From Dipetalonema caudispina (taxonomy: Eukaryota > Nematoda > Chromadorea > Rhabditida > Onchocercidae): DNA of 64,000 nt. The notes under the pieces were generated by a model. The model made no database searches. It was not told the DNA's origin and saw only the letters and a list, made by a program, of their open reading frames with translations. The position numbers and the translations under genes are program-made. The stretch lies in the NCBI GenBank assembly GCA_013365325.1, contig JABVXV010000069.1, positions 62,001 to 126,000 of the forward strand, given 5' to 3'. Shown one piece after another: positions 12,401 to 25,230 of this stretch; positions within the stretch are counted from its first letter, which is position 1, and each line of letters starts with the position of its first letter.

Positions 12401-15400
12401 AGAACTTTCCGTGCCTTGTTTCTAAAAAATTCCCACTATCACTTTTGCATGCACACTAAAATAATGTTAAATTAATTGTCCATTGAATGTTCAACTTTTA
12501 CAATAAGTTAAATGTATTGATTATTTAGTGAATTTTCACTTTTATATCATTGACTTTGATATGAATACGATGATTTTGCTAATTTATTCCAAGTACTTTT
12601 AAGATATTTTACTTAAGCTTATAATTTTCTGAAAGCTGATGAAATCGGCAGACTTCTTATATCGATATTTTATCAATGTGTTTCTTTCCATTGCTTTTTT
12701 TTTCTTTTCAATTACGTGATCTCAGTACTTTTTGCAACCATTAGCATGTCGTATTGATTACGAATGTTAGCTTATTGAGACTTTTTTCTGCATAATGCTA
12801 AATTGACAAAGTATGTCATAAAACTGAAATATTAAAAATATCAATTGTCATAAGAAAAGAACACTATCTTCAAAAAAAAAAAGCTTGCGCAGAAACTTGT
12901 TCCTTTGTTGACATCACATCATCTTTCATTTATACCACATTTTCGAGTCTTCGAGTCATCATCCATCACAATGTTGCTATTACCACATTATCCATAAATG
13001 ATTTTATCCTGAAATTAGCTTGTCTAAGAACTCTAGTAATACCATGCTAAATTTGGAAGTACCCTGTTTTATCAGATTTTAACAGAAAATCAAATTTATT
13101 CTGTTTTAACGCTTCTTCTACCGTTTCAATGACAGTACGAGTGAATAAGCGAAGAAAGAATCTGAAAAAAGGTCGATAGTGCAAGAATTGGTAGTAAGGA
13201 ACACTTTGAAACAAAGATTTGCTGTCCAAAAGTTTTTTGATTGGTAAAATTTGTAAATTTACTAAAGTTTCTTTGCGTCAACAAATTAGATGAATTTTTT
13301 ATAAAAGTATCACATATTTGATGAAACTTAAATTAACCGTTAAAAATAAATAAAACCATTGATTACTTTGATGAATGCTGCAACTTTCAAGGTCTTAGAT
13401 CATAAATTGTTTCCATCAAATCTTATAAAATAGTGAGATTAAGAGCAAGTAAATGAAGTTAAGTCTGCAATTATTGCAAAGAACGAAAGGTTCTATTTTA
13501 ATGATTGCTTGATTAATATTATTCGATTGAGTCAATCCGTATGACAAGTCAATCAATATCACGAAGCATTGACTACAAATGCAATAAAGAATTGATTGAT
13601 GAAATTATCTCGTTTGTTTTGGAAAGTAGTAACAATAATTGAGAGTTTTTCTGTTCGTTTTTGAAACTTTTGAAAATCATTTGGATTTTCTTGCGGATAG
13701 ATTAGATTGTTGAAAAGATTAAATATTGTCGAAAAAGAATTTTTTGAAATAAATGACTATTTAAAATGATAAAGTAGGAATATAAAGGACTGTAGAAGAA
13801 ATGAAGAAATCCTCTTAACTAGAAAGTGAATTTAATATATTTGGCGCAACCCATAAGAAAAATTGAACAGAAATGTTATTATTAGTATGTTCATAACCAT
13901 ATCAACAAATAGCAATTCATCATCAAACAATTGGAATTATTTATTTAAATTTAAGTAATCCATTTGTATTTAAAAATGTTAATGTCAATAGCGTCACATT
14001 CAGCCACAAATGTTTTATGCATTTCACACTAACCTCAATTTTATAATCGTTGAGTTTTAGCAGTTTGTAGCATTAATATTTCTTTAAGACTTCATTAGTT
14101 CCATTAGAAAACTATCGACTATAATGCAGAAATTTGAATTTGATTTTAATTGGTTTAATTTAGAAAGAAGTAGGAAAAATCCACTCAATCGCTATTGAAA
14201 TAAAATCGAGTACGAATGACAATGAAGTGATTGCCAATTCTACGACAAATTTAATATCGGCTTGATCTTTTTCTCAGCCAAAAACGAGCAAATGTCAAGT
14301 TTTTTGCGCATTAGAACTTCAGAAAAAGGTGACCTTTATATATTTTACTCCTTCGCAGAATTTTGACTGATTCAATAAATCCGATTCAAATTTTGATACA
14401 AAAACTTTTCACGAACAAAGTATTGTAACCATTTGTTCGCAGGCTTCTCTTTCACTAAGGCCAGTTTCATACCATTTGCAGCAATACTGTGGGATAATGC
14501 GTATATAGCAAAATGTTGAAATTTTGGAATAGTCAAGTAAGTATGAAAGGATATTCTCCTATCACAAGAATAATTTAAGTTTGATTGTGATTTGACAGCG
14601 TTAATCTTCATGTAGCAACGTGGCATATTAATTTGCTATGCTGGAAATCAATTGATTATATTTTGTGATATATAAATCATCAAATTTTGATTTAAACTTG
14701 AAATTGCAGTTTCGTTCCTCAATTATTTGTCATTTGTAGCTGAAGTTGTTATTGTTTTTATAGTATATAAAATAAATTAGACTATGAAGCGCATTGTTGA
14801 AAAAACATTTGATATGCTTCCGCTATGTATATCCAAATTTATTTCGATTTCCGGAAATGTGTGGGTGTATTGTATTTTGCGAGTGCTGTTCAAACAAGAT
14901 TCTGATATCAACAAGTCCCTGAAAAACCAGTTCTATTTGATTAGAATATTTTTGCTTAACATCCAATCTATTTGTATCTTCCGTTATATAAATTTTCTAC
15001 TTTTCTTTTTTTAGATTTCCGATAATTTTCTTCATTTGCACAAAGTATTTTAGCTACTATCTCCGTCTACTCAAATTTAAAGGCCAATTTAGCCTTGCAT
15101 TTCATCTCTACCGTTTTTGTGTGTTGAATTGTTTTGAATTGTACAAAAAAGAAAAAAACCTTCCGATTCCGACATTCTGTTCCTACAAATCGAGAATGCA
15201 ATTAAAGATTCTAAACACTCTCTACGTATAAACTGTGTTAGAGAAAGATTACTCTTCGCTCGAATTGGTTTGCAGTAGAGAACATCATTTTGCGCAAGCA
15301 TCTTGTGCCAGTATTGTTGTTTTAGAATTACCGAAATATTTATTTCCCTGTCTTAATCACAAATTTCTTTCTTTCGATACACCGAACAGTGTATGTTCAT

Positions 15401-18400
15401 TCCAAGCATCTTAATTTCAAATGAAAAAAGTTTGGAAATAAGAAAGGATCGCATCCGTTGAATCTGTTATGCTTTTGTTTCCATTTACATTATTTTATTC
15501 AGAATACATTGAAATATCAAATTTTTAATTTAACTAAAATACAATGCTTCGATCGTACTATATAACATGTTGCAGTGCTTGGTGATAGCTGAATGAACAA
15601 ATTTTAAAATATTTGTAACTAATGACTTTCTTTTTTAATGGCACCAACACTTTCATAAACACATTGGATTCTGATCCTAAACTCTTGGTCAGGTAAGTAT
15701 TCATAGAAAAATAAGTAATTTGTAACCCTGAAACTAACATAGGTTGCCTTATTTCCTTCATATTCATTTAGATAATAATCTAACAACCAATTTTACAAAT
15801 AATGAAACTCATCAGAGAGAAATTATAATTGATTATTGAACATTTACTTTAGTGAAATATCGATTGCATCTAAGCAGCATGACAAATTCTCATCAACAAT
15901 GATGGGAAAATATGTATGGATAAAGTGATAAAGAATGTTAATGAATCGATGAGGGAATTTTGTGAAGTATTTAAAAATGTTTGTTTACCATAATAAAAAG
16001 ATGCACAAATCAGAGAGAATACTTTTACATAAGTGCTATTTATTCGTTAACTGTTTTATGTAGCTTTCCGAATATTGCAAGACAACAGAGGAGTTGATAA
16101 ATAAAGCGGGTTGTATACTGATAAGGACTTGAGGAAACATTTCTGATTTCTCAGAAATTTGTAATAGGTTAGACTTGTAAAACTTTAGATACCAATATTA
16201 GAGTTCATTCTTTACAGAATGTTAGAAGAAGACGATAGTTGTGGTCGCAATTTTACAAAAATTTTGTTCAAAGTCCAAACAACATTACTTTTATATTTGG
16301 TCAAACCTATTACATCTTGGTAAAGAAGCTGTGGTAAGTTGTAATTATCAAATCAAATATTTACATTTAAATTCACAAATGATTTCATGCCCTCCAATGA
16401 AAGGACGAAATCAGCAAATAGTTATTTATCTTTAATTTGAATGAATTTCGATTAAGGATTTGGAAAATGTGACAAAAAAAGGACTGGATCGTCTGGTTAT
16501 TAGTATTTAAATAAATTATAGTATTGAACGATCAAATTTTTGTCGCAGTTCAGATTTTAACTGGGAGTAACTTATTTCCATGTTCATGGAAGTACAAATA
16601 TTCTCAGCAATACCTGGCTTTCAAAGGGCCATATGATATTTGTTTTGGTTTTCTGATTTTCGGGATTCACTTGCTCCAAATACTTCTGCAAACTCAGCCT
16701 TCTTAATATTTCCTTTAAAGAGCTCTGAGAAACATAATCAAAAAAACGACAAATGTTTGCCAATCAAAACTTGAAATACAAACTTTCCAGTATCAACGTG
16801 CAGTTGTGATTACTTCAGTTGCCAAATGTTTCTTTCACCAACATTACCGAAAAGACAGGTGGCAGTAACTCAACGATCAAAGGGACAAAGTATTCTAACA
16901 AAAATTGCTCGTTTATGTGTGGGAAATTGATAATTTGTCCTAAATTATTGCTATAATCCACTTCTATTGCAATACCATAATTATAGAGATGAATGCACGA
17001 AATATTAATACTTTTGCAAATACAAGTATTAACATCAAGCCCCATAAATCATAAGTGAATAATAATTATCAATTCTTGTTGTAAATGCAGAATGTGCATG
17101 CAAATGCAGCAGATTAAGATAGCATGCAAAAACTTGACGAATATAATAGATCAAGCTGTTTCTAACAAGCTGTTTCCAGATAAAAGTTAAATCACTAAAC
17201 ATCGACAGTCATAGTGAACATTGCAAGTATAAGAAAAATTAATACATCTCCCGGGATAAACTTTTTCTTGATCGATATTATTGAATTAAAGTCACAACGG
17301 TGAGACACTAAAGTATTGACAATTTCCAATGGTTGTGATCCATTTACTGTCACAATTCCGGTGAAAGCATTATTCTGAAGTCAAAATAAACAATAATTTC
17401 TATTTAAATGCAAAAGTTTCATTCTCGTTTTATTTAGACCAAACTTATTCTGCAATTTTTGAATATTATCAAATAAAAAATTTTTTTGGAAAGAAATATT
17501 AATTTCACACAAAATTATGCAAACTCTTACATATTGTCTCGAAATCAAATCATAAACTAATTACCCTGACAAATACCAATTATTTGGATAGAATGGCATT
17601 TGAGTGGAGTAAAAGCTGATAATAGTAGAAATAATTAAGGCATAGTGATACATCATCATCAGCAGAATAAATTTTTCTGAGAATTTCTTACCCTCTTATT
17701 TTCATGAATACATTACTTATTAAGAAGATAGTAACTTCATAACATGAAGTGTGAAAAGCATTCTGAGCAATAAATCGACGAAAAATAGATAATCAAAAAG
17801 AGCCGAAATTTTAAGAATCACCACATTTGATGGTGGTCGTATCATGATAACCAATCAGTGATAAGAAAGAGATGGAGATATGAAGAATGTCTTAATTATG
17901 AGGCAAAATATTGTTAAAATTTTTCAACTGAATCATTATTATCATATATTCATCTCTTTTTCTTTCAAACTTTTCATAAGATAATAACAGACAGATCGTA
18001 TTCAGCTAATGAATTCATACGGATTACCATACTTATTTATAATCAATTACCTTCAATTTCCAATATTTAAAAATCATTGCAATGATATAATTAGGTCAAA
18101 AAATTGCACTGTAGACAGAATTGATTATTGAATATGACCTTCAGCAATAGTCACCAATTGCTTTTAAATTTTATCATCCCATTGAAATATTGTCATTTCT
18201 AAGATTTTTTGAGGTCACTATGTACTTTTCTGTTTTAGATTTATTATTAGTATTCAAATATATGAAAAAAATGATGATTGTAATATTTTAAATTTTGGTT
18301 TGACTTTGTTTGAGCTGCTTATTTTAAATATACTTTTTTTTGAAATTTAGTCTTCGAGAATAAAAAATTGGGAAATAGGGTCATTCTAGTTTATTATCCT

Positions 18401-18722
18401 CGCGTAAACCCTCTAAATTGAGCAGTTTTGTCCTGTGCAGCTGTTTGGTAGAAGACAGAAATATTTCAATTTTGTAGCAGTTAATAGGGCATACAGTGAC
18501 CGGTTTTCTTTTCATAACCATTTTTTAAACCCTCTAGCGTGATTATAAGCCGATTTTTTATTTTATTGGAAGTATGTAATTCTCATTTTGGATGAGTTCT
18601 TATTTGAGCAATGAGTTCAATACTTGACCTCATTCGCGATAAATCTTCAAATTTCTGTGCTACTGCCTATTGTACCCAATGTTTGCAATCATACCCAATT
18701 TTCTATCATTTGCATTTTTCGA
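9448..18722. other. Gene-poor 9.3 kb interval
   Basis: No exon chain with consistent phases or recognisable protein motif was found on either strand. Open frames are all under 90 codons. There is a 23-base A tract at 10694-10716 and scattered AT-rich runs. It may contain regulatory DNA, long 5' introns of neighbours, or noncoding RNA genes that cannot be seen by eye. Confidence 0.55.
10694..10716. repeat. Homopolymer A23
   Basis: A run of 23 A residues in the gene-poor interval. It could be a simple slippage tract or the remnant of a retroposed poly(A) tail; no adjacent gene copy or target-site duplication was recognised. Confidence 0.9.
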
Positions 18723-20233
18723 ATGTGGATTGTGTGGGTATCAGCGGTTCATCTACATTTCATTAGAATCCATGCGCAATTCAATTTTCAAGCATGGCAA
18801 TATCGACCGCCCAATCAGCAGCAAATAACGGAAAATCCCATTTTCTTCCCTTATCATCAGCGATTCCACCCGAGAATATCAATGCCAGTAAGTTAGGTCT
18901 AAAAGTTTGGTTCATTTTGTAGTTTAATTATCATAGATTACTAGGCTAAAACAGTTCCATTTCAGATTTGAGGAGTGAGAACTTTAGTTGATGTGTAATT
19001 GTTGCAGAAATGAATTTATTTAAAATTTCCCGGATTCAAATAATCTTCCAGGTATCTGGATTGAATCCAAATTTATATCCGAGATCATTTCCAATCTTCG
19101 CTCAATCATCACTTTCTCTAGGAGCTTCCACCGTCCCGAAAACAAGTCTCCAAAATATTCCATTTCAATCGACGTGGATGACGAGCAGCTCTCCACTACT
19201 CACAGATCAGAAAGATGATGTTGGTTATGTTGCGGAAATAAATAAAAGTGTTGGTGTTATGAACTTCATTTCAACAACATCTAAAAACGATTACAATAAA
19301 TATATTGACGTGAAACCTTACCTGCCTGATTTCTTACGTGGAACATCGGATGAGGTACAGAAGAATGTGAGTCTATTTGAATTTACACACAGATTATTTT
19401 TCTTGCTCATTGAATATCAATTTGTTAAAATTATTTGGTCTGAATTTCATTGAGCTAAAAAAATCTCTTCAAATTAAATTTTAAGTAAATAAATGTGCAA
19501 AAAGGAAGGTCATTTTAAAATGTTTCGAATTGCAGTTTTATAATATCGTATCAAATCAGGACGAAAGTTTTCGACAGAAACAAAATAAACTAGATCAACT
19601 AGTTTTAAGTTTGGACAGCAAAAATCAGGTGAGACGAAGTTTTGCAATGGTTGGCAGGTTATTGAGGCAAGAAAGTAAAGCATATAAAGGTTATTGGGGG
19701 AAAATCAAGTTAGAGAAAAGCATGATTTTGTAGGAACTATACGATCATTATCGAAGGATGAAAGAGCTGGAAGAGAGAGAAAAACGTGAACGAGTTCATG
19801 CCATCGTAGCAACCATGTCTAACAAAGCTCAAGCTGTTTTTGCGAAGGTTTTCATTTTTAAAAATGTTCTTTAGACGGTCTACAGTATCGTTAATTGTTA
19901 CTAATTGTTTACTTGCGGAATCATCAATTTTTAATTTAGGAAAAGGAAATGAAAATTTCATGATAAATACTTATAATCAAAATATTTTATGCATTTAAAA
20001 CATTACCACATTGTATTTCTAATCACTAAATAAACAATATTAATAATTATTTATGTGACACTAAAGAAATATGAAGAGAAGGATACATTCTGCAGTTATC
20101 GGCAGTGCTGATGAATCCAGAGATGAAGGATATGGATCGAATGAATAAAATCAATGATTTCTACAAAAGTGTGGATGAAGATGTCAAAAATGAGTTTAAA
20201 GATAGGATACATGGACTGAATTGGCAACTATAA
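18723..20233 (+). CDS. SXP/RAL-2 family (DUF148) secreted protein with long N-terminal extension
   Basis: Exons 18723-18887, 19052-19366, 19536-19628, 19734-19847 and 20096-20233, all phase 0, give 274 residues. The N terminus (MWIVWVSAVHLHFIRIHA) is a probable signal peptide. Residues about 20-140 are rich in Pro, Gln, Ser and Asn with no known domain. From about residue 145 the DUF148 domain begins: PYLPDFLRGTSDEV, then FYNIVSNQDESFRQKQNKLD, a charged helix ending in MSNKAQAVFAKLSAVLMNP, and the closing VKNEFKDRIHGL. SXP/RAL-2 proteins are nematode-specific secreted antigens of unsettled biochemical role, some reported to bind lipid or metal. The domain follows the family's usual alternation of short helices. 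An AATAAA lies 280 nt after the stop. Family call is firm; function is unknown. Confidence 0.88.
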
Positions 20234-20512
20234 CTGGGTCGTCGAGAAAATATGCTTGTATCAATCAAGAGGTGTGAACGAAAATGAAGAAATAGTTGAA
20301 ATTTTGTGATTCTTCAAAACATTTCTCAATTACTGTCATGTTTTTCCATCATTGTAATTTCTGTTTGTTTTTTTTTTCCTTTCCTTCTTAGTTTATCGTT
20401 TTTATATGTTTTAAAATTAAACAAGTTTTTGGAAAGAGATGGCCAAAAAAATAAGGAAATTTGTGTGCCACTTACATTTGTTAGTGTTTTATTCGGCATT
20501 TTGTTGTTATTA

Positions 20513-20518
20513 AATAAA
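20513..20518 (+). terminator. Polyadenylation signal AATAAA (SXP/RAL-2 gene)
   Basis: Canonical hexamer 280 nt past the SXP/RAL-2 stop codon and about 250 nt before the P450 start codon. Other AT-rich hexamers nearby could serve instead. Confidence 0.45.
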
Positions 20519-20764
20519 AATGTAGAAAATAAAAAATGAGCGATGTGGCCGGTAAGTGAAATTAGTAGTCCATTAAGGTTAGAAAAAACGATATAAAAGT
20601 GAAAGTTTTCACCGGATTGAAAATTTTACCCCTCAATCCAGTTCTTCAAAGAAAAGTTCCCTCCATTATTAGAATTTTATTTTAGAAGAGATTGCTCAGC
20701 ATTTATTACTTTGCTGAAAAAAGTACTTTTCCCAAAGTAATATTTTGCAATTGATACCGCCTTC

Positions 20765-23700
20765 ATGAATGTACTTTTTGTTGTCGTAATACTTATACTT
20801 CACGCCTTCGTCTACTATCTGTACAGCGAATATATGGTTCTACGGCACAAATATCCACCGGGACCAATCCCGTTACCTTTCGTTGGAAATTTCTTACAGG
20901 TATTAGTAGTGAATATATTTTAACTGAGTTATACAAAATAGATTATGAAGCCAATACCATTTACAAGGAATCTCTCAACTATAAAGTGATAGAATATTAG
21001 ATCACTTTTTCAAAGAATTCGATAACAAATTGTGCTCTGAAACTATTTTTCCACAGAAGAGTCAAATTTTTACTTCGGAAGAATAGCGTAATTTTATAAA
21101 TTTAAAAGTTACTTTGAAAAGAGCCTATAGTTACCTGAAGGTAACATTGATTTTAGCTTTAACTCAGACTATTTTAATATCAAATTACCGAGCATTTACT
21201 TCAAGTAAGATATGAGAAGTTAAATAAAAATTCATAGCTGAGTACTTGTCTCATTAATAGCCAACAAGTAAGGCACTGCTCATATCATTTGTGGTTAAAA
21301 TTCTAAACTGTTAATTCTTGTCTGAAAAAGTTCTAACTTCAACGTTAGTCAACACTGCAATATTCATACTAAGGGTAATGCTGAAAATTAATATAAAGAT
21401 TCTGTTGCATAAAAATTAACAAGTGAATTGATCTAGCTTATTTTAGATTGATTTGGCTTATCCACATCGTTCAATGATTAAATGGAAAAAGAAATTTGGC
21501 CCAATGTTTACCATATGGTTGCCTGGACCAATCATCGTACTTGCAGATTACAAACTTCTTCGCGAAACGCTTATTAGCCAAGGTAAGGTTACTTGTAGGA
21601 TTCAGTAGCTGAAACGAACTTATCAATCTTTCGTTTATTCTGTTTGAAAGATTTAGTTTGAAAAAGAAAAGATGGAGCAGGCTAACCTTTTTTAAAGTTC
21701 CTGATAGGTCAACAATGAGGTTGTAAACGTAGTTAAACATCAAAGTATTTAAGTTCTAAGTTTAAGTTCATGTTTTAAGCGAATAGAAATTTAATTTAAG
21801 AGTTTAGGAAACATTTTTGCTGGTCGACCGATGTCATTCGTCTACGGAATCTTCAGTAATCATCATCCAGATGGTGACGGGATTATCTTATCACAGAACG
21901 AGAAATGGAACCATCAGAGGCGTTTTGCTCTAAGAGTTTTCCGTGATTTTGGCGTGGGTAAAAATATGATGGAACAAAAAATCCGACATTATACAGATAC
22001 TCTCATTCAACACCTGAAGAAGCAAATAGAAACTAGTGGACTGGTTGTTTGTTACTTTTTTCATATAATTTTGTGATTTGATCCCAGTAATATTTTTGTT
22101 GGGATTCTGCTATTTCACTGATCATAAAGATTGAAGGAGATTTCCAGTTACTCGTTAATAAATCTATCTATTTCAATAATTCAGTTGTCATTCTTCTGTT
22201 CTTACTTTTGAAACTCTGTTGTTTAACCATTAATTAATTTCTAGAAAACTGCAGTAACTGATCTTCACCTGCCAATCACATTCTGCGTGGGTAATATCAT
22301 TCATGATTTGGTTCTCGGCAAAAATTATGAATATGGTGATCAGGAATTTCTTCGATTCAAAAAACTAATTGATTCTACACTCAAAGATGTGAGAACTATG
22401 TACAAGTAATACTTAATATAATTGCTAACTTTGTAATCAATCATAATGTGAAATAATCAAAAAAAGAAATGAACTGTTTTCTAGTATTAAATTTCGTGAT
22501 TACAATTGTAATTAGTACAATGATTACATCTATTCCAGTTCGTTAGTATTCCAATGTTACTTGTGGATCGTTATCCAATTGTCCGATTTCTGTTGCCAAC
22601 ATATTACCGTTATTGCAAGAATGGTTTTGCACTGCAGCGATTTTTTTTGAAACATATTGATGAGCATGAAAAGGCTATTATTACTTCTACGAGTAAAAAT
22701 GATGAACCGAATGATTTCATTGACGCTTACTTGAAAAATATGATTAAGTATACGGAGGAAAGACGATATAAGTAAGATTTCTTTCTACTATTAATAAAGT
22801 GTCAATTCATTTTAAGTAAATTCCGCAATTTATATTAGAATTGCATTTTCATATCGCTCACCCTTGAATTTGATGAATTATTTCTTAAATGGCATACTAA
22901 GTTTTCGATTCGTTTATGGTAATTAATTTTCTAAAAATGAAAGGAATACAATGTATTTTTAAAAACCTTCTTTTATGAAATAAACATTCGCCATACTTGT
23001 CTTCAGCAAAATAACACTGGCTCTGAATTCTGGTGATCTATGGACAGGTGGAATGGAAACGACGGTAACAACACTTCATTGGGCGATCATCTATCTTATT
23101 CACAATCCGGATGTCCAGAAACTTGTGCATGATGAGATCGATAAAGTAATACTTTGTCCCAATGAATGTAGTCGAACAGAAATGAATAATGGTTCTAAAC
23201 ATTTAAGAATATAAATGCAAAAGTTGAAAAATTGATAGCAATATCATAGCTGATGAGGAGCTAAATTATGTCTAAATGGAAAAAAACCATGCAGTATTTG
23301 TTGGTGTATTGTATTACTTATAACAATGTGGCTTAATTCCAGTTGATATTCAGAATTTGGGGACAAGAACGGTGTATTGGGAAGATCGAGCCATTATGCA
23401 CTATACATGGGCAGTTATTTGTGAGGTGCAACGTATCATCAATATATTACCATGGCATATACCGCATGCTACCACTTGCAACACTACTTTGTGTGGCTAT
23501 AAAATCCAGAAGGTGAGAAAAATATCATAGAAATTGGAAGCGAGAGAAATTGATGTGTCATTTCAACTTGTTTGCCAAGTTCATTCCAGGGTACAGTGAT
23601 AATGCCACAAATTGGTGCTATTAATTTCGATGAAAATCTTTACCCAAATCCAGAAGCTTTTCAACCATCACGATTCCTCAGCAGTGAAGGTACTTTTCGC

Positions 23701-24116
23701 AACATTGAACATTTGATCCCGTTCGGTATTGGGAAGCGATCATGTCTGGGAGAAGCACTTGCTCGAACGGAACTTTTCATCATCCTGACAACTTTATTGC
23801 AGAATTTCGAATTCTCAGCTGCTTATGGTATATGTAAATTGCTTTTCTGCATTATATTAAAAGAACTGTATGGAAAAATTAAGATGAATGTGGGCTTAAA
23901 CCTTCCTGTATAATTTTTATTTAGATTTGAAATAAGATTCTTGTTCATGAAGTGGGATGAGATGCAGTGAATAAGGGATATCGATGAAATTTTCCAAAAT
24001 CTTTTTAAATGGCTTTATTTTCAGGGAAACTACCAAGTTTGAAACGATACGCAGGAATGGTATCAGTACCACAGGAATACGTATGCCAGATACGTATTCG
24101 TAACGAAGTTGCATAA
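20765..24116 (+). CDS. Cytochrome P450 (CYP2-like clan)
   Basis: Nine exons: 20765-20899, 21447-21582, 21808-22043, 22245-22388, 22539-22771, 23007-23145, 23354-23512, 23590-23827 and 24025-24116, giving 503 residues, the usual length. An N-terminal membrane anchor (residues 1-20) is followed by the proline hinge YPPGPIPLPFVGN. Helix C has WNHQRR. The I-helix oxygen-binding motif is GGMETT. The K-helix ExxR is EVQR. The heme loop is PFGIGKRSCLG with the thiolate Cys near residue 446. All elements of a catalytic microsomal monooxygenase are present. Layout resembles nematode CYP33/CYP36-type members of the CYP2 clan, but I cannot assign a subfamily. Substrate is unknown (xenobiotic, fatty acid or steroid are all possible). 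Exon 3 could instead end at 22046, adding one Val. Confidence 0.94.
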
Positions 24117-25230
24117 TCTAATATTTTCTTTAATTTTATTAATATATTATCATAATTTGCTCATCGATATGATAGTTTCTGTGGAAGTGAAACAGTGGTC
24201 GTAAAAATAATCCAACTATAGTTGCAGCAGTTAAATAACTGATATGAACAATATATTAATTTAAAAATAAAAAAGTATTTTTACTGTTCATTGACATGAA
24301 AGGGAATTCTTGCAAGTTTGCAAGAATTACTATAAGAAATTTCATTCGTTGTTTTTTGCTGTTAGTTGGAAATTTTTTACAAGTGATTCATACTTTCTGT
24401 GAAATAAAAAGTTCAAATATTATCAGAAGTCAAGAATAAGTGATAAAACCAGAACTGAATGATTCCGTTGGATCAAATAGGACCTTTCCATTAGCAAATC
24501 TTGATGGTATGGTTAGCAAGCATGGTACTTCTAAAAAATCGTTGCACAACAAATTTGCATCGATAATTCAGACTATATGATGCTCTATTGGCACTTATAC
24601 TATCATTATTGATCTTATTGTTGACTGGCTACTACTGCTGGACACCACATAGGTCATTTTCTTTTAGTTATACAGTCCTTCTGCTTTCATGATCACTTTT
24701 CATTTTCATTTGGATTTCCAAATCTGTTTTAAAAGCTTAGTTTTGATTTTATAAGCATAAATGAGGTTGAAACAAGTTAACTGTTTACTGCTATAATGTT
24801 ATCTATGGGAATATACTTCAGTGGATTTCAAGTAACTTTTTCGAAACATTGATTTTTAATGAAATTTAACGCTTAAATTCGAAGATTAATTTCTAATGGT
24901 AACAACTCGGATGTTTAGCATATCGCCGATTTTATATTTAAGGGATGATTCTTGAGTTGAGCTATTACTAACCGTAATTTAGAAATTTGCCAGATTTGAG
25001 AACTTGAGATAGGAAGTAGTATGTTTGAATTTTGTATTTGATAAGATTTATTTACAACTTAATGATTCTTTTATTGCCGAAAATAAATTTATTCACAAGG
25101 AATAAACTTGAATTTCCATCAGAGTTTTCCTTATTTGTTCAAATCCTTTTTTTTGAAAGAAGTCATCAAAAAATATATATATACTTTTTCGGATTCAGAT
25201 TCCTAACAGTAAGCCGGAAAGAGGACAGAG
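24117..25230. other. Intergenic, P450 to acidic protein gene
   Basis: About 1.1 kb without a supportable exon. It holds an AATAAA 150 nt after the P450 stop and, at its right end, the acceptor proposed for the next gene. Confidence 0.6.
24266..24271 (+). terminator. Polyadenylation signal AATAAA (P450 gene)
   Basis: Canonical hexamer about 150 nt after the P450 stop codon. Confidence 0.45.

Noticed and set aside
14372..14626. 84-codon minus-strand frame in the gene-poor interval
   Set aside because: No signal peptide, motif or neighbouring exon in phase; length is expected by chance in 9 kb.
16524..17045. Frames of 60 and 76 codons on opposite strands
   Set aside because: Looked at as possible degenerate gene remnants; no recognisable family or splice context.
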